A DNA stretch of 30,276 bases, taken from the NCBI GenBank assembly GCA_945911685.1, contig CAMEAW010000027.1:1-30276 (forward strand). Direction: 5' to 3'. The notes below the pieces were generated by a model that saw nothing but the letters and a program-made list of their open reading frames with translations, was not told the DNA's origin and made no database searches. This DNA is from Bordetella parapertussis. Its GTDB lineage: Bacteria > Pseudomonadota > Gammaproteobacteria > Burkholderiales > Burkholderiaceae_B. Of the stretch, positions 1-8,058 are shown in pieces (position 1 is the stretch's first letter; each line of letters begins with the position of its first letter). Position numbers and translations under genes: made by a program.

Positions 1-1324
1 CCGGTCGAAAATATGCCCCAGGGGCCAACCAAATGCCATGTTGCAAGGCGCGGGTTGCGACACCGGTACTTTGTTTTGGATCAATCGGCAGACGCGCCCA
101 CAAAAACAAACCGGCTTCTGGTTGCTCAAAAATCTCAACGCCCACTGCCCGCATACTTGCGCACGCACGCTGATGCGCCTGTTTTAATTTTTCAGTTAAA
201 AACTTGAGATGTTGTTGATAGTGACCATCAGTCAAAACGTTGGCTACCAAGCGCTCGGTGACCTCTGACGAAGTGAGGCCAACGGCCATTTTGCTGCGCG
301 CCAAACTTGCCAGTACGTCAGAATGTGCGGCCACATAGCCCACCCGCAACGTAGGCGTAATCGTTTTTGAAAAGCCTGAAATATAGATAACGCGACGCAG
401 CCCCTCGAGTGCAGCGAGGCACGGCGCGCCTTCAGGTGCGAGCTCGCGATAGATATCGTCTTCGATCACCCATAAGCCGTGCTGAACGGCGATCTCAAGC
501 AAGCCCTTGGCGCGACTCAACGATAACGTGGTACCTGAAGGATTTTGCAACACAGTATTTATAAAGATCGCTTTGGGGCGCGCGCGCTTAATCAACTGAC
601 TGAGCTGATCAAGATCATGGCCGTCTGTGTTTCGGGGCAAGCCCACAACCTTTAAGCCCGCAAGCTGCAAAATCTGCAGTAGATTGCAATAACAAGGATC
701 TTCAACAATGACCGTATCGCCCGGACGCAAGAGCGTGCGCACCACCAAATCCAGTGCTTGCGTGGCGCCCTGCGTCAACAACACATTTGCAGCTTCAGCG
801 GGGATATCATTGCGCCTCAGCCTAGCTGCGATTTGCTCGCGCAACGACGCCATGCCATAGGGGTGTCCATAGCCACCAAACCGCGCGCCCGGCACACGGC
901 TCACGGTGCGCAAGGCATGCTGTAAACCACTTTCGTTGATCCACTCGCCGGGTATCCAACCACAACCCGCCTTAATCGGCACCGAGTGGTCGGCGAAAAC
1001 GTCTGACAACAGCCATGCCGCGCTGAGGGTCGGTGCCGACCACGCGGGTATGGTCTGGGGCAGCGCAACACGCTTATCGACCACTCGATAAGACGCCCCC
1101 CGCTTAGCCACGACTTGGCCATTCGCCACCAGACGCTGATACGCCTCTGAGACGGTAAACGCGCTGAGCCCCTGCTCACGTGCCAGCTGGCGCACCGAGG
1201 GTAAAGCGTCACCCGCCCGCAAGGCACGGCTCGCGATCGCGGCGGTCAGGGTGGCGACGATTTGCTCGACCAAGCTCAGGTCAGCTTGACGATCAAGGTT
1301 CAGTGAAAAGGCCAAACGTAACAC
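1..1324 (-). CDS. MocR-family transcriptional regulator (GntR HTH + aminotransferase-like domain), 3' end cut by window
   Basis: About 441 codons read leftward and run off the left edge without a stop. The N-terminal 80 residues are a GntR-type winged helix: LVEQIVATLT, then LPSVRQLAREQGLS and FTVSEAYQRL, typical of the DNA-recognition part. The rest is a class-I aminotransferase fold, with NPSG and the PLP-lysine motif SGFSKTITPTLRVGY, so the cofactor lysine is kept. MocR proteins bind PLP and usually control the gene they face. Here that is an omega-amino-acid aminotransferase starting 175 bp away, with a perfect inverted repeat between them, so it is probably its regulator (inference). The start used is GTG at 1324; no in-frame ATG lies between it and the upstream in-frame stop near 1381. 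The exact effector (beta-alanine, taurine, GABA or similar) cannot be read from the sequence. Confidence 0.9.
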   Translation of the reverse strand, partial: MLRLAFSLNLDRQADLSLVEQIVATLTAAIASRALRAGDALPSVRQLAREQGLSAFTVSEAYQRLVANGQVVAKRGASYRVVDKRVALPQTIPAWSAPTLSAAWLLSDVFADHSVPIKAGCGWIPGEWINESGLQHALRTVSRVPGARFGGYGHPYGMASLREQIAARLRRNDIPAEAANVLLTQGATQALDLVVRTLLRPGDTVIVEDPCYCNLLQILQLAGLKVVGLPRNTDGHDLDQLSQLIKRARPKAIFINTVLQNPSGTTLSLSRAKGLLEIAVQHGLWVIEDDIYRELAPEGAPCLAALEGLRRVIYISGFSKTITPTLRVGYVAAHSDVLASLARSKMAVGLTSSEVTERLVANVLTDGHYQQHLKFLTEKLKQAHQRACASMRAVGVEIFEQPEAGLFLWARLPIDPKQSTGVATRALQHGIWLAPGAYFRP

Positions 1325-1403
1325 CTTGCTAGTGAAGGACTGGGAAGTTAGGCTCGGGCTGGCAAACGCTACCCTAAACTATCAGCCCATAATCAATATC
1401 AGT

Positions 1404-1443
1404 ACCAGTACAGTTTGCCACATATTTATGCAACTGTACTGGT
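1404..1443. promoter_or_regulatory. Perfect 12-bp inverted repeat, probable MocR operator
   Basis: ACCAGTACAGTT at 1404-1415 is the exact reverse complement of AACTGTACTGGT at 1432-1443, with a 16-bp spacer. It lies between a divergently transcribed MocR-type regulator and an aminotransferase gene. MocR/GntR proteins bind paired sites containing GTAC-like cores in such intergenic regions. The assignment as operator is an inference from position and symmetry. Confidence 0.65.
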
Positions 1444-1499
1444 CACGGCTGGTATTGCAGCGCTACAGTTAGCGTACAACCCGATCACCGGAGAACCCC

Positions 1500-2846
1500 A
1501 TGAATGCTGTTACCGAAGCCATCAGCCTGTCCAATTCTGTGGACATGACCAATTTTTGGATGCCTTTCACAGGCAACCGTCAGTTTAAAGCTGCACCGCG
1601 CATTCTGAAAAGCGCCAAAGATATGCATTTCACCACCATGGATGGCCAGAAGGTGCTTGATGCAAGCGCTGGCCTCTGGTGCGTCAACGCCGGTCACGGC
1701 CGTACTGAAATCATCGAAGCCGTGCACAAGCAAATGCAAGAGCTTGATTACGCACCACCCTTTCAGATGGCACATCCCTTGGCCTTTGAAGCCGCCAAAG
1801 TCGTCGCAGACCTCATGCCAAAAGGCTTGGATCGCATCTTCTTTGCTAACTCTGGCTCTGAAGCTGTCGACACCGCACTCAAGATGGCACTGGCCTATCA
1901 CCGCTCGCGTGGCGAAGGTCAGCGTACCCGCCTGATTGGTCGCGAGCGCGGCTATAGCGGCGTGGGCTTTGGTGGCATCTCGGTGGGCGGCATCGTTGCA
2001 AATCGCAAGGCGTACTCCGCCAACCTGATCCCTGGCGTCGATCACCTTCCCCACACACATAGCATCCCTGACATGGGCTTTAGCAAAGGCCAGCCACAAT
2101 GGGGCATGCACCTTGCTGACCACCTCGAAAGTCTTTGCGCGCTGCATGATGCCTCAACCATTGCCGCTGTCATCGTTGAACCGGTTGCCGGCTCAACTGG
2201 CGTGTTAGTGCCGCCTGTAGGCTACCTGCAACGCTTGCGCGAGATCTGCACCAAGCATGGCATCTTGCTGATTTTTGATGAAGTCATCACGGGTTTTGGT
2301 CGTTTGGGCAAAGCGACAGCCAGCGAATTTTTTGGCGTCACCCCTGACATGATTACGATGGCCAAGGCGATCAACAACGCTTCGATCCCGATGTCGGCTG
2401 TTGCGGCAAGTACGCAAATCTATGACAGCATTATTAACGCCAGCCCAGCCAATGCGATTGAAATGTTTCACGGCTACACCTATTCATCGCACCCCGCTGC
2501 TGCAGCCGCCTGCTTGGCGACTCAAGAAATCTACAAGCGCGAAAAATTGTTCGATCGTTCGTTAGCGCTTGCACCGAAGTTTGAAAAAGCCATTCACGCA
2601 CTGCGTGGCGAGCCTTACGTCAAAGACATTCGTAACCTTGGCTTGATGGGTGCGGTTGAGCTTGAGTCACGCCCAGGCGCACCCGGCGCACGCGCGTACG
2701 ACGTATTTTTAAAGTGCATGGAAATGGGTGTTTTAGTGCGCTACACCGGCGAAAGCATTGCATTCTCGCCACCACTGATCGTGAGCGAAGACCAGATCGA
2801 CGAAATCTTCAACACGGTTAAAAAAGCGATTCATTTAGTTGCTTAG
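1500..2846 (+). CDS. Omega-amino acid:pyruvate aminotransferase (class III, PLP-dependent)
   Basis: This 448-residue protein has the length and motifs of the beta-alanine/omega-amino acid:pyruvate transaminases (EC 2.6.1.18 type). They move an amino group from a terminal amine such as beta-alanine to pyruvate, giving a semialdehyde and alanine in the cytoplasm. Visible motifs are LDASAGLWCVNAGHG near residue 55, the phosphate-binding FFANSGSEAVDTALKMA, the cofactor aspartate D260 in IFDEVITGFGRLG, and the probable Schiff-base lysine K289 in TMAKAINNASIPM. A ribosome site (GGAGA at about 1490) precedes the ATG. The divergent MocR regulator and the palindrome suggest amine- or PLP-responsive control. 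A hairpin terminator follows at 2963. The class is certain. The preferred substrate is less so: related enzymes act on taurine, putrescine or beta-amino acids. Confidence 0.9.
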   Translation: MNAVTEAISLSNSVDMTNFWMPFTGNRQFKAAPRILKSAKDMHFTTMDGQKVLDASAGLWCVNAGHGRTEIIEAVHKQMQELDYAPPFQMAHPLAFEAAKVVADLMPKGLDRIFFANSGSEAVDTALKMALAYHRSRGEGQRTRLIGRERGYSGVGFGGISVGGIVANRKAYSANLIPGVDHLPHTHSIPDMGFSKGQPQWGMHLADHLESLCALHDASTIAAVIVEPVAGSTGVLVPPVGYLQRLREICTKHGILLIFDEVITGFGRLGKATASEFFGVTPDMITMAKAINNASIPMSAVAASTQIYDSIINASPANAIEMFHGYTYSSHPAAAAACLATQEIYKREKLFDRSLALAPKFEKAIHALRGEPYVKDIRNLGLMGAVELESRPGAPGARAYDVFLKCMEMGVLVRYTGESIAFSPPLIVSEDQIDEIFNTVKKAIHLVA

Positions 2847-3160
2847 TTTCGGGCGCTTTTAAGGCGGCTATGACCGACTCGCTCGAGCTTAAGCGCTGAG
2901 CAAACAGGTCTAGTCGCCGCCTTGAGCGTTAAAGCTTCAGCAGAAGCGGCCGAATGATTAAGAAAGCGCTTCGGCGCTTTTTTTGTTATCACAGTCGTTG
3001 GTGACGGGGACAGCAAGCCAGAAGTCACGCCAACGATTATGATGAGATCAACGTTGTACTTTCGTACTTGCCGCGGCGCCTTGTGCTGCCAAGGCTTAGT
3101 ATTATGTGACGGCGCTTTTAACGCCCCTGTCACCCAACCTTTGCAGGAATTTTTTTACTT
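2847..3160. other. 314-bp intergenic region with three inverted repeats, no gene seen
   Basis: The stretch between the aminotransferase and the gamma-glutamyltransferase-family gene has no convincing coding region. It holds a long-range stem (AAGGCGGC at 2861-2868 with GCCGCCTT at 2916-2923, plus inner GACC/GGTC at 2872-2875 and 2907-2910). It also holds an intrinsic terminator at 2963-2984 and an imperfect hairpin (TCGTTGGTGAC at 2995-3005 against GTCACGCCAACGA at 3024-3036). The promoter of the downstream gene must lie in its right half, but no clear -35/-10 pair is visible. Confidence 0.6.
2963..2984 (+). terminator. Rho-independent terminator after the aminotransferase gene
   Basis: The stem AAAGCGC (2963-2969) / GCGCTTT (2974-2980) is closed by a stable TTCG tetraloop and followed by a T run to 2984. 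It is placed about 115 bp after the aminotransferase stop and reads in that gene's direction. Confidence 0.85.
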
Positions 3161-4762
3161 ATGAACTGGCAACTCCCATTTCAGTCTGGCCGTCAACCTG
3201 TGTTGGCCCGCAATATCGTCTCAACCTCACAGCCCCTGGCCTCGCAAGCAGGCGCAGCTGTATTTGCGCGCGGCGGCAATGCGATTGACGCAGCGATCGC
3301 TGCCGCCATTACGCTAACGGTTGTCGAGCCCACCATGAATGGTATTGGTGGTGATGGCTTTTCGATTATTTGGGATGGCAAAAAGCTGCACGGTTTGAAC
3401 GCTTCAGGGCGCGCACCCGCCGCTTGGTCGCCCGAGCGATTTAAGGGCATGGCCACGATGCCCAAAAACGGCTGGGAGTCAGTGACCGTGCCCGGTGCCG
3501 TTTCGCAATGGGTCGCTCTGTCAAATAAATTTGGGCAACTGCCTTTTGAGGATTTGTTCAAAGATGCCATCCGTCATGCACGTGAGGGGTTTCCAGTAAG
3601 CCCCGTGATTTCGAGACAATGGGCAACGGCTGTTAAAGAATTGGCACAGCATCCAGGCTTTGGCGCTTTCATGCCCAATGGCCGCGCACCAGCCACCGGT
3701 GAGATCTGGAAATTTGTCGATCAAGCCGATACACTTGAAGATATTGCGCGCACCAAAGGCGAGTCGTTTTATCGCGGCCGTTTAGCCAAGATGATTGCAG
3801 CCTTTTCTGCCGAGTGTGGCGCGGTCATGACTGAGGCTGATCTGGCCGCACATCAAGCTGACTGGGTTGAGCCCATCTCAACAAACTTTCGCGGCTACGA
3901 CGTGCACGAGATCCCGCCAAATGGTCAAGGCCTCACTGCACTGCTGGCACTGAACATCATCGAACACCTGCCTTACAACGAAACCGTCCCAGGCTCAGCT
4001 GAGCGCATGCACTTAGAAGTTGAAGCCATGCGCGTGGCCTTTGCCGATTTATATGCGCACGTTGCTGACTCAGAATTTATGAAAGTCAGCGCAAAAGATT
4101 TGCTCAGCAAATCCTACGCGCGCGAGCGCGCCAAGCTTATTAACCCTAAAAAAGCAGGCATCTATGCGGCAGGTCAACCACCATCGGGCGGCACCATTTA
4201 TTTGTGCGCGTCTGACGCAGACGGCCGCATGATTTCGTTTATTCAGTCCAATTTCAAAGGCTTTGGTTCGGGCGTGGTCGTACCTAAAACTGGCATCGCG
4301 CTACAAAATCGCGGCTCTGGTTTTGTCACGACCCCTGGTCACCCCAATCAAGTCGCAGGCGGCAAGCGCCCCATGCACACCATCATCCCCGCCTTCATGA
4401 CGCGTGATGGTCAACCTGAAATGGCCTTTGGTGTGATGGGTGGCAACATGCAGGCACAAGGCCATATGCAAATGGTGTTGCGTCGTGTGGTTGAGCAGCA
4501 CAACCCGCAAGCCTGTTCAGACGCACCGCGCTGGCGCATCAACGATTTGGCTGAGTTGACGCTTGAGGCAACCGTCAGCCCCGCTGTGGTTGCAGGGCTC
4601 AAAGCAATGGGCCATGCACCGTTTGTGGCGTCTGCCGACAGTACTGATTTTGGTAGTGCACAGTTGATTGCTCGCTTAGGCGAGCGGCAAGCAAAGACTG
4701 CGCCCTTTGCCTACGCTGCGGGCTCTGATCACCGCCGCGACGGTGAGGCGGTAGGGTACTAA
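3161..4762 (+). CDS. Gamma-glutamyltransferase-family Ntn hydrolase, cytoplasmic YwrD/HpxW-like type
   Basis: The 533-residue protein has the two-subunit layout of the gamma-glutamyltransferase family. The precursor cuts itself before a threonine that becomes the N-terminal nucleophile of the small subunit. The large-subunit part has GGNAIDAAIAAAITLTVVEP and NGIGGDGF near residues 38-70. The probable cleavage and catalytic threonine is T345 in SGGTIYLCASDADG, followed by FIQSNFKGFGSGVVVP. It has no signal peptide, unlike periplasmic GGT. The SGGTIYL and FIQSN signatures resemble the YwrD and oxamate-amidohydrolase HpxW branch more than classical glutathione hydrolase, so the true substrate may be another gamma-glutamyl compound or an amide. 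The start is the ATG at 3161, with AGGA at 3145-3148. Its stop overlaps the stop of the convergent EAL gene (shared CTAA). Confidence 0.85.
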   Translation: MNWQLPFQSGRQPVLARNIVSTSQPLASQAGAAVFARGGNAIDAAIAAAITLTVVEPTMNGIGGDGFSIIWDGKKLHGLNASGRAPAAWSPERFKGMATMPKNGWESVTVPGAVSQWVALSNKFGQLPFEDLFKDAIRHAREGFPVSPVISRQWATAVKELAQHPGFGAFMPNGRAPATGEIWKFVDQADTLEDIARTKGESFYRGRLAKMIAAFSAECGAVMTEADLAAHQADWVEPISTNFRGYDVHEIPPNGQGLTALLALNIIEHLPYNETVPGSAERMHLEVEAMRVAFADLYAHVADSEFMKVSAKDLLSKSYARERAKLINPKKAGIYAAGQPPSGGTIYLCASDADGRMISFIQSNFKGFGSGVVVPKTGIALQNRGSGFVTTPGHPNQVAGGKRPMHTIIPAFMTRDGQPEMAFGVMGGNMQAQGHMQMVLRRVVEQHNPQACSDAPRWRINDLAELTLEATVSPAVVAGLKAMGHAPFVASADSTDFGSAQLIARLGERQAKTAPFAYAAGSDHRRDGEAVGY

Positions 4763-6249
4763 GGCGCGGACGGGACCGCCATCACCGGCGGCCCAAACGT
4801 CGAGGGCAGGCCATGTAAGCGCTCAAGCGGCTGGTCTTTTTCAAAGTACCAACCCTGCCCACAATGGCAGCCCAATTGCACCAGCACATTGCGCTGCTGT
4901 TGGGTCTCAACACCCTCTGCCGTCACTGAAATGCCAAGATTTTGCGCAAGATCAATAATATTTTTTACAACAATATCGGCGTTTTTGGTTTTACCTAACT
5001 GTTGAATAAACTCGCTATCAATTTTGAGATGGTTGAACGGCAGGGCAATTAAGCGTGAATGCGACGAATAGTCTTTGCCAAAATCGTCAATGCTGATCCC
5101 CAAGCCCCACTCTCTGAGTTGAGTGATTTGCGCGCCGACCTTAGCATTGGCTACGATGATTTTGCCTTCGACGATCTCAAGAATTAAAGAAGGATATTCG
5201 CTTTTGAACTGCACGAGCCGCTCGCCAAACAGCTTCAAGAGGTATTCGTCGGCAAACAACAAGCTCGATACATTGATTGACACCAAGGCACCCGGAAATT
5301 TTTTCTTGATGGTTGGTAAATCAATAAGGATCTGATCAATGATTAGGTCCGTCAACTCTTGGATACGCCCACTTTCTTCAATGATCGGGATAAACGTATC
5401 GGGTGCTACTGCGCCTAGTTCTGCGTCATGCCAACGCGCCAAAGCCTCAAAACCAATCACTTTGCCTGACGCTAAATTAACAATCGATTGGTAATGCGGC
5501 ACGATTATTTTTGCACGTAATGCGGAGTGCAGCTTATTTTCTAAAACGATGTTTTCAAGCAAGCGATTGCGCTTGCGCAAGTCGTTAGTCTCATACGTGT
5601 CCAGCATAAAGCGCAGGCCAATATAAATCATGTAGCGCATGATGCCCAAAATTAATAGGCTGGTAAAGATGGTCATATTGCTTGCCGTCGCTTCAAATGG
5701 CGAAGACATGCCCGATATATTCATCGAGACCGCGCGCGCGAACCAACACAGCGCCTGCGCGAGAAAAACATAACCCAAAACCAAAAGCGGGTTATCTTTT
5801 AGGCTCTTCTGAGCCTGGATTGCCTCAAAAAATACCAAACAGCTACCAAAGGTCGCGGCTAAGGCCACTGCAGTTTTTTGAAAGAGAGGCGAGGTTTGTT
5901 GCTCTAGCACTGCGAGCACACAACAGTACACTGCTGCGAACACCACATAAACAATAGGCTTGCGTAAGGTCGCATGAGGTACGCGGCCAGGCAGGCTACG
6001 TAACGAGTGTGCAAACAAAAAATAGGTAGCAAAATTTAACGCGTTTGCAAACACAAAAGAAATTAAAGACGGTAGCTCTGCTCGGAGTACCGTCAATATC
6101 GCGGCAAGGCCGCTTAAAAGTGTGGCTCCGATCCAATACCGCACAGACGTATCAAGGCGGCCCTTGAAAATCCAGCACATCGCTACGCCAATCACGCATG
6201 AGAAAGCGGCAAAGAAATAAAAAAGAAACGGTATCAGTGAAACAGACAT
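4759..6249 (-). CDS. Membrane-bound EAL-domain cyclic-di-GMP phosphodiesterase
   Basis: The 496-residue protein has about seven N-terminal hydrophobic segments (residues 1-215), a short charged coiled linker (218-245) and one EAL domain. No GGDEF or PAS domain is seen. The metal and catalytic residues look intact: E268 in GFEALARW, N326 in VSINVSS, E358 in LEIVE, D388/D389 in SIDDFG, K409 in LKID, E445 in AEGVET, and Q465 in GCHCGQGW. Loop 6, normally DDFGTGYSS, reads DDFGKDYSS. It should hydrolyse c-di-GMP to pGpG at the inner membrane. The N-terminal sensor is not a module I can name. AAGG lies six bases before the ATG. It lies about 225 bp downstream of an AlgX-like gene on the same strand, so a link to matrix production is possible but unproven. 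Confidence 0.9.
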   Translation of the reverse strand: MSVSLIPFLFYFFAAFSCVIGVAMCWIFKGRLDTSVRYWIGATLLSGLAAILTVLRAELPSLISFVFANALNFATYFLFAHSLRSLPGRVPHATLRKPIVYVVFAAVYCCVLAVLEQQTSPLFQKTAVALAATFGSCLVFFEAIQAQKSLKDNPLLVLGYVFLAQALCWFARAVSMNISGMSSPFEATASNMTIFTSLLILGIMRYMIYIGLRFMLDTYETNDLRKRNRLLENIVLENKLHSALRAKIIVPHYQSIVNLASGKVIGFEALARWHDAELGAVAPDTFIPIIEESGRIQELTDLIIDQILIDLPTIKKKFPGALVSINVSSLLFADEYLLKLFGERLVQFKSEYPSLILEIVEGKIIVANAKVGAQITQLREWGLGISIDDFGKDYSSHSRLIALPFNHLKIDSEFIQQLGKTKNADIVVKNIIDLAQNLGISVTAEGVETQQQRNVLVQLGCHCGQGWYFEKDQPLERLHGLPSTFGPPVMAVPSAP

Positions 6250-6474
6250 ACAAACCTTAGGTGACCCTCTTGAGGCTGGACATGGTCATGTGGAGCAGGC
6301 CAAGCAAAGACGGTAACATTCGCGACGTTCCGGATCGTGGTGTCGGCCGTTGGATTGACAACTTTGCGTAAACCGTAGAACCCCTGCGCTTCTTGGCAGA
6401 GCGCAAGCGTTGCCAAGCCGTTTGTGGCCGCTGATACGCCTATTGAGGCGTGACGTATTAAACGAGAGGGACTC

Positions 6475-7875
6475 TTATAGCAACAGGTCGGAGGGCTGCT
6501 CACACACCGCGAGTTGTTTTATACTAAATTTATCTGTCTGGCCCGGATACAGCCTAAACGTTGTGTAGCCTGCGCCCGGTGATGGCAAGGGCATTCTAAA
6601 GTTATGTTCGAGCTCATCGCCCACAACGGTTAAGGTAAACCGACGGGTGGCTACACCTGGCCCAGACGCCTCAACGTTCACAATTTTTGAGCCTTCCGTG
6701 GTGAGTCGCGCAGAGACATACTGCTGCTTGGTGATCGGCTTACTGAACCGCACTTCTACAAACTCCGCCTCAGCTGTGGCTGTAACAGCAATGGCGTCAT
6801 CGGCAAGGCTTTGCGCTTTGCCCGCTAGCCCAACCTTTGCGATCGTTGTCGACACAGTAGACGCCTTACACACTCGCTGCACCCAAGCCGATACCCGCAA
6901 GAGCCATTCAGTGTTGTCGCTTTTATAGCGCTGCTCGCGATACATATAGTTAGGGGGTGCGGCAAGCTCTCTCTCGGGGGTCTCCCAAATCAACAGCTTA
7001 GGCGGCTGATTTTGAAAACTATCACTCGCGACATAGGTTTCAATCAAGCCAACCCATGGGCTCTTGTCGGCCGTGACGGCGAAAGACAAGACATCGCGCT
7101 GCAACGCAAACCTGAGAGCCTGCGAGAACAGCGTCCACTCTTGCGAGTAGCTTGAGCCAACCAGCACAACCTCTGGCACCTTCGTGTCATCCAACAATCC
7201 CGCGGCCGCTTTTTTGGGCTGCTTCACATCAAACAACAAGGTCTGCTCTTGTGAATACTTGGGGTGCTCGGCGGGCAAACCATTACGCAGATCGCCCCCT
7301 TTCAGTTTGTACATTTTTTTACGAAAGTCCATCGTGTACTTTTCTTCAGGCGTGGCTTCGTACGCCTTCTTCAGTACCGGATTGAGCAATATTTCGTCTT
7401 TAATTGCCTCGGCTACCACCATTCCGCCGAGTTGCGACCAATGGGTATCGCCCTTCAAAAATATTGGCGAGATACTGGTGCGAATAGGACTCTTCATCAT
7501 CGCAGTATTCACGTCGACAACGTTTACACCCTTAGACCTGAGCACCTTTGAAACACGTTCGTAATTTGCAGCCATGTAAGGGGTCAGTTTTACCTGGTCG
7601 GGTAAAAACTCAGCGTAGATCCGCATTTTGATAGGCACCACCGCGTATGCCAACGCGATGCCATTTGCGGATAATGTTTTGTTAAAACGCTGGACCAGAT
7701 CAAGCGAGGTTTTAATCGCTGCATCGTCTGCCGGTTGGATCATTTCTGGACGGTAAAACAGCCATTCGTCTTTTCCAATAATGACGGGCGTCTGTGCGAC
7801 AGCGAACCGCAAGCCACCGAACAGCAATAATAGGCTCAGCCAACAAATTTTAGTAGTAGGAAACTGCGCGCGCAT
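6475..7875 (-). CDS. AlgX/AlgJ-like SGNH-fold periplasmic protein, putative polysaccharide O-acetyltransferase
   Basis: The 466-residue protein begins with a signal peptide (hydrophobic residues 10-26, likely cut at AVA|Q after residue 27). The catalytic elements of the ALGX/ALGJ SGNH-hydrolase-like family are present: GKDEWLF at 34-40, the Asp-x-His pair D143/H145 in KGDTHW, and the serine block VLVGSSYSQE (S241/S242). In alginate systems such proteins place acetyl groups on the exported polymer using acetyl delivered by an MBOAT partner (AlgI). The C-terminal 130 residues form a separate, probably beta-rich domain in the place of the carbohydrate-binding module of AlgX, but I cannot identify it. 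No algI, polymerase or other polysaccharide export gene is nearby, so it is an orphan here. Function by family is moderately sure; the substrate is unknown. Confidence 0.75.
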   Translation of the reverse strand: MRAQFPTTKICWLSLLLLFGGLRFAVAQTPVIIGKDEWLFYRPEMIQPADDAAIKTSLDLVQRFNKTLSANGIALAYAVVPIKMRIYAEFLPDQVKLTPYMAANYERVSKVLRSKGVNVVDVNTAMMKSPIRTSISPIFLKGDTHWSQLGGMVVAEAIKDEILLNPVLKKAYEATPEEKYTMDFRKKMYKLKGGDLRNGLPAEHPKYSQEQTLLFDVKQPKKAAAGLLDDTKVPEVVLVGSSYSQEWTLFSQALRFALQRDVLSFAVTADKSPWVGLIETYVASDSFQNQPPKLLIWETPERELAAPPNYMYREQRYKSDNTEWLLRVSAWVQRVCKASTVSTTIAKVGLAGKAQSLADDAIAVTATAEAEFVEVRFSKPITKQQYVSARLTTEGSKIVNVEASGPGVATRRFTLTVVGDELEHNFRMPLPSPGAGYTTFRLYPGQTDKFSIKQLAVCEQPSDLLL

Positions 7876-8009
7876 AACTTAACCTTTCACTCTTTAAACA
7901 ATATCCCTTTCGGCCTGACAAACGTCAGTGGCGATCGAAGGCCTCTTGAAGAAGATAGACGATGCCGACGCGAGATGGCAAACTATTTACCTTGTTGCTT
8001 GCTGAGTTT

Positions 8010-8026
8010 GCGCATTTGGAATGCGC
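8010..8026. repeat. Perfect 7-bp stem-loop between glmS and the AlgX-like gene
   Basis: GCGCATT (8010-8016), loop TGG, AATGCGC (8020-8026). It lies about 30 bp downstream of the glmS stop on the minus strand, where a terminator would be expected. The minus-strand sequence after it is AAACTCAG and not a T run, so it is at best a weak or Rho-assisted terminator. Confidence 0.35.
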
Positions 8027-8058
8027 TTTGCGGTTTTATCTTGGGCGCGCGACTCGAT

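Noticed and set aside
1485..2147. 220-codon open frame antisense to the aminotransferase
   Set aside because: It is a shadow of a strongly conserved coding sequence; its protein has no family-like pattern.
2843..3133. 96-codon leftward open frame in the aminotransferase/GGT gap
   Set aside because: It runs through the terminator and hairpins and its composition is unlike a protein; no ribosome site.
6234..6503. 89-codon leftward open frame between the AlgX-like and EAL genes
   Set aside because: It overlaps both neighbours, has no recognisable motif or membrane segment, and no good ribosome site. The 225-bp gap looks non-coding, with small inverted repeats (CTTGGCA 6392-6398 / TGCCAAG 6411-6417; ACGCCT 6436-6441 / AGGCGT 6446-6451).
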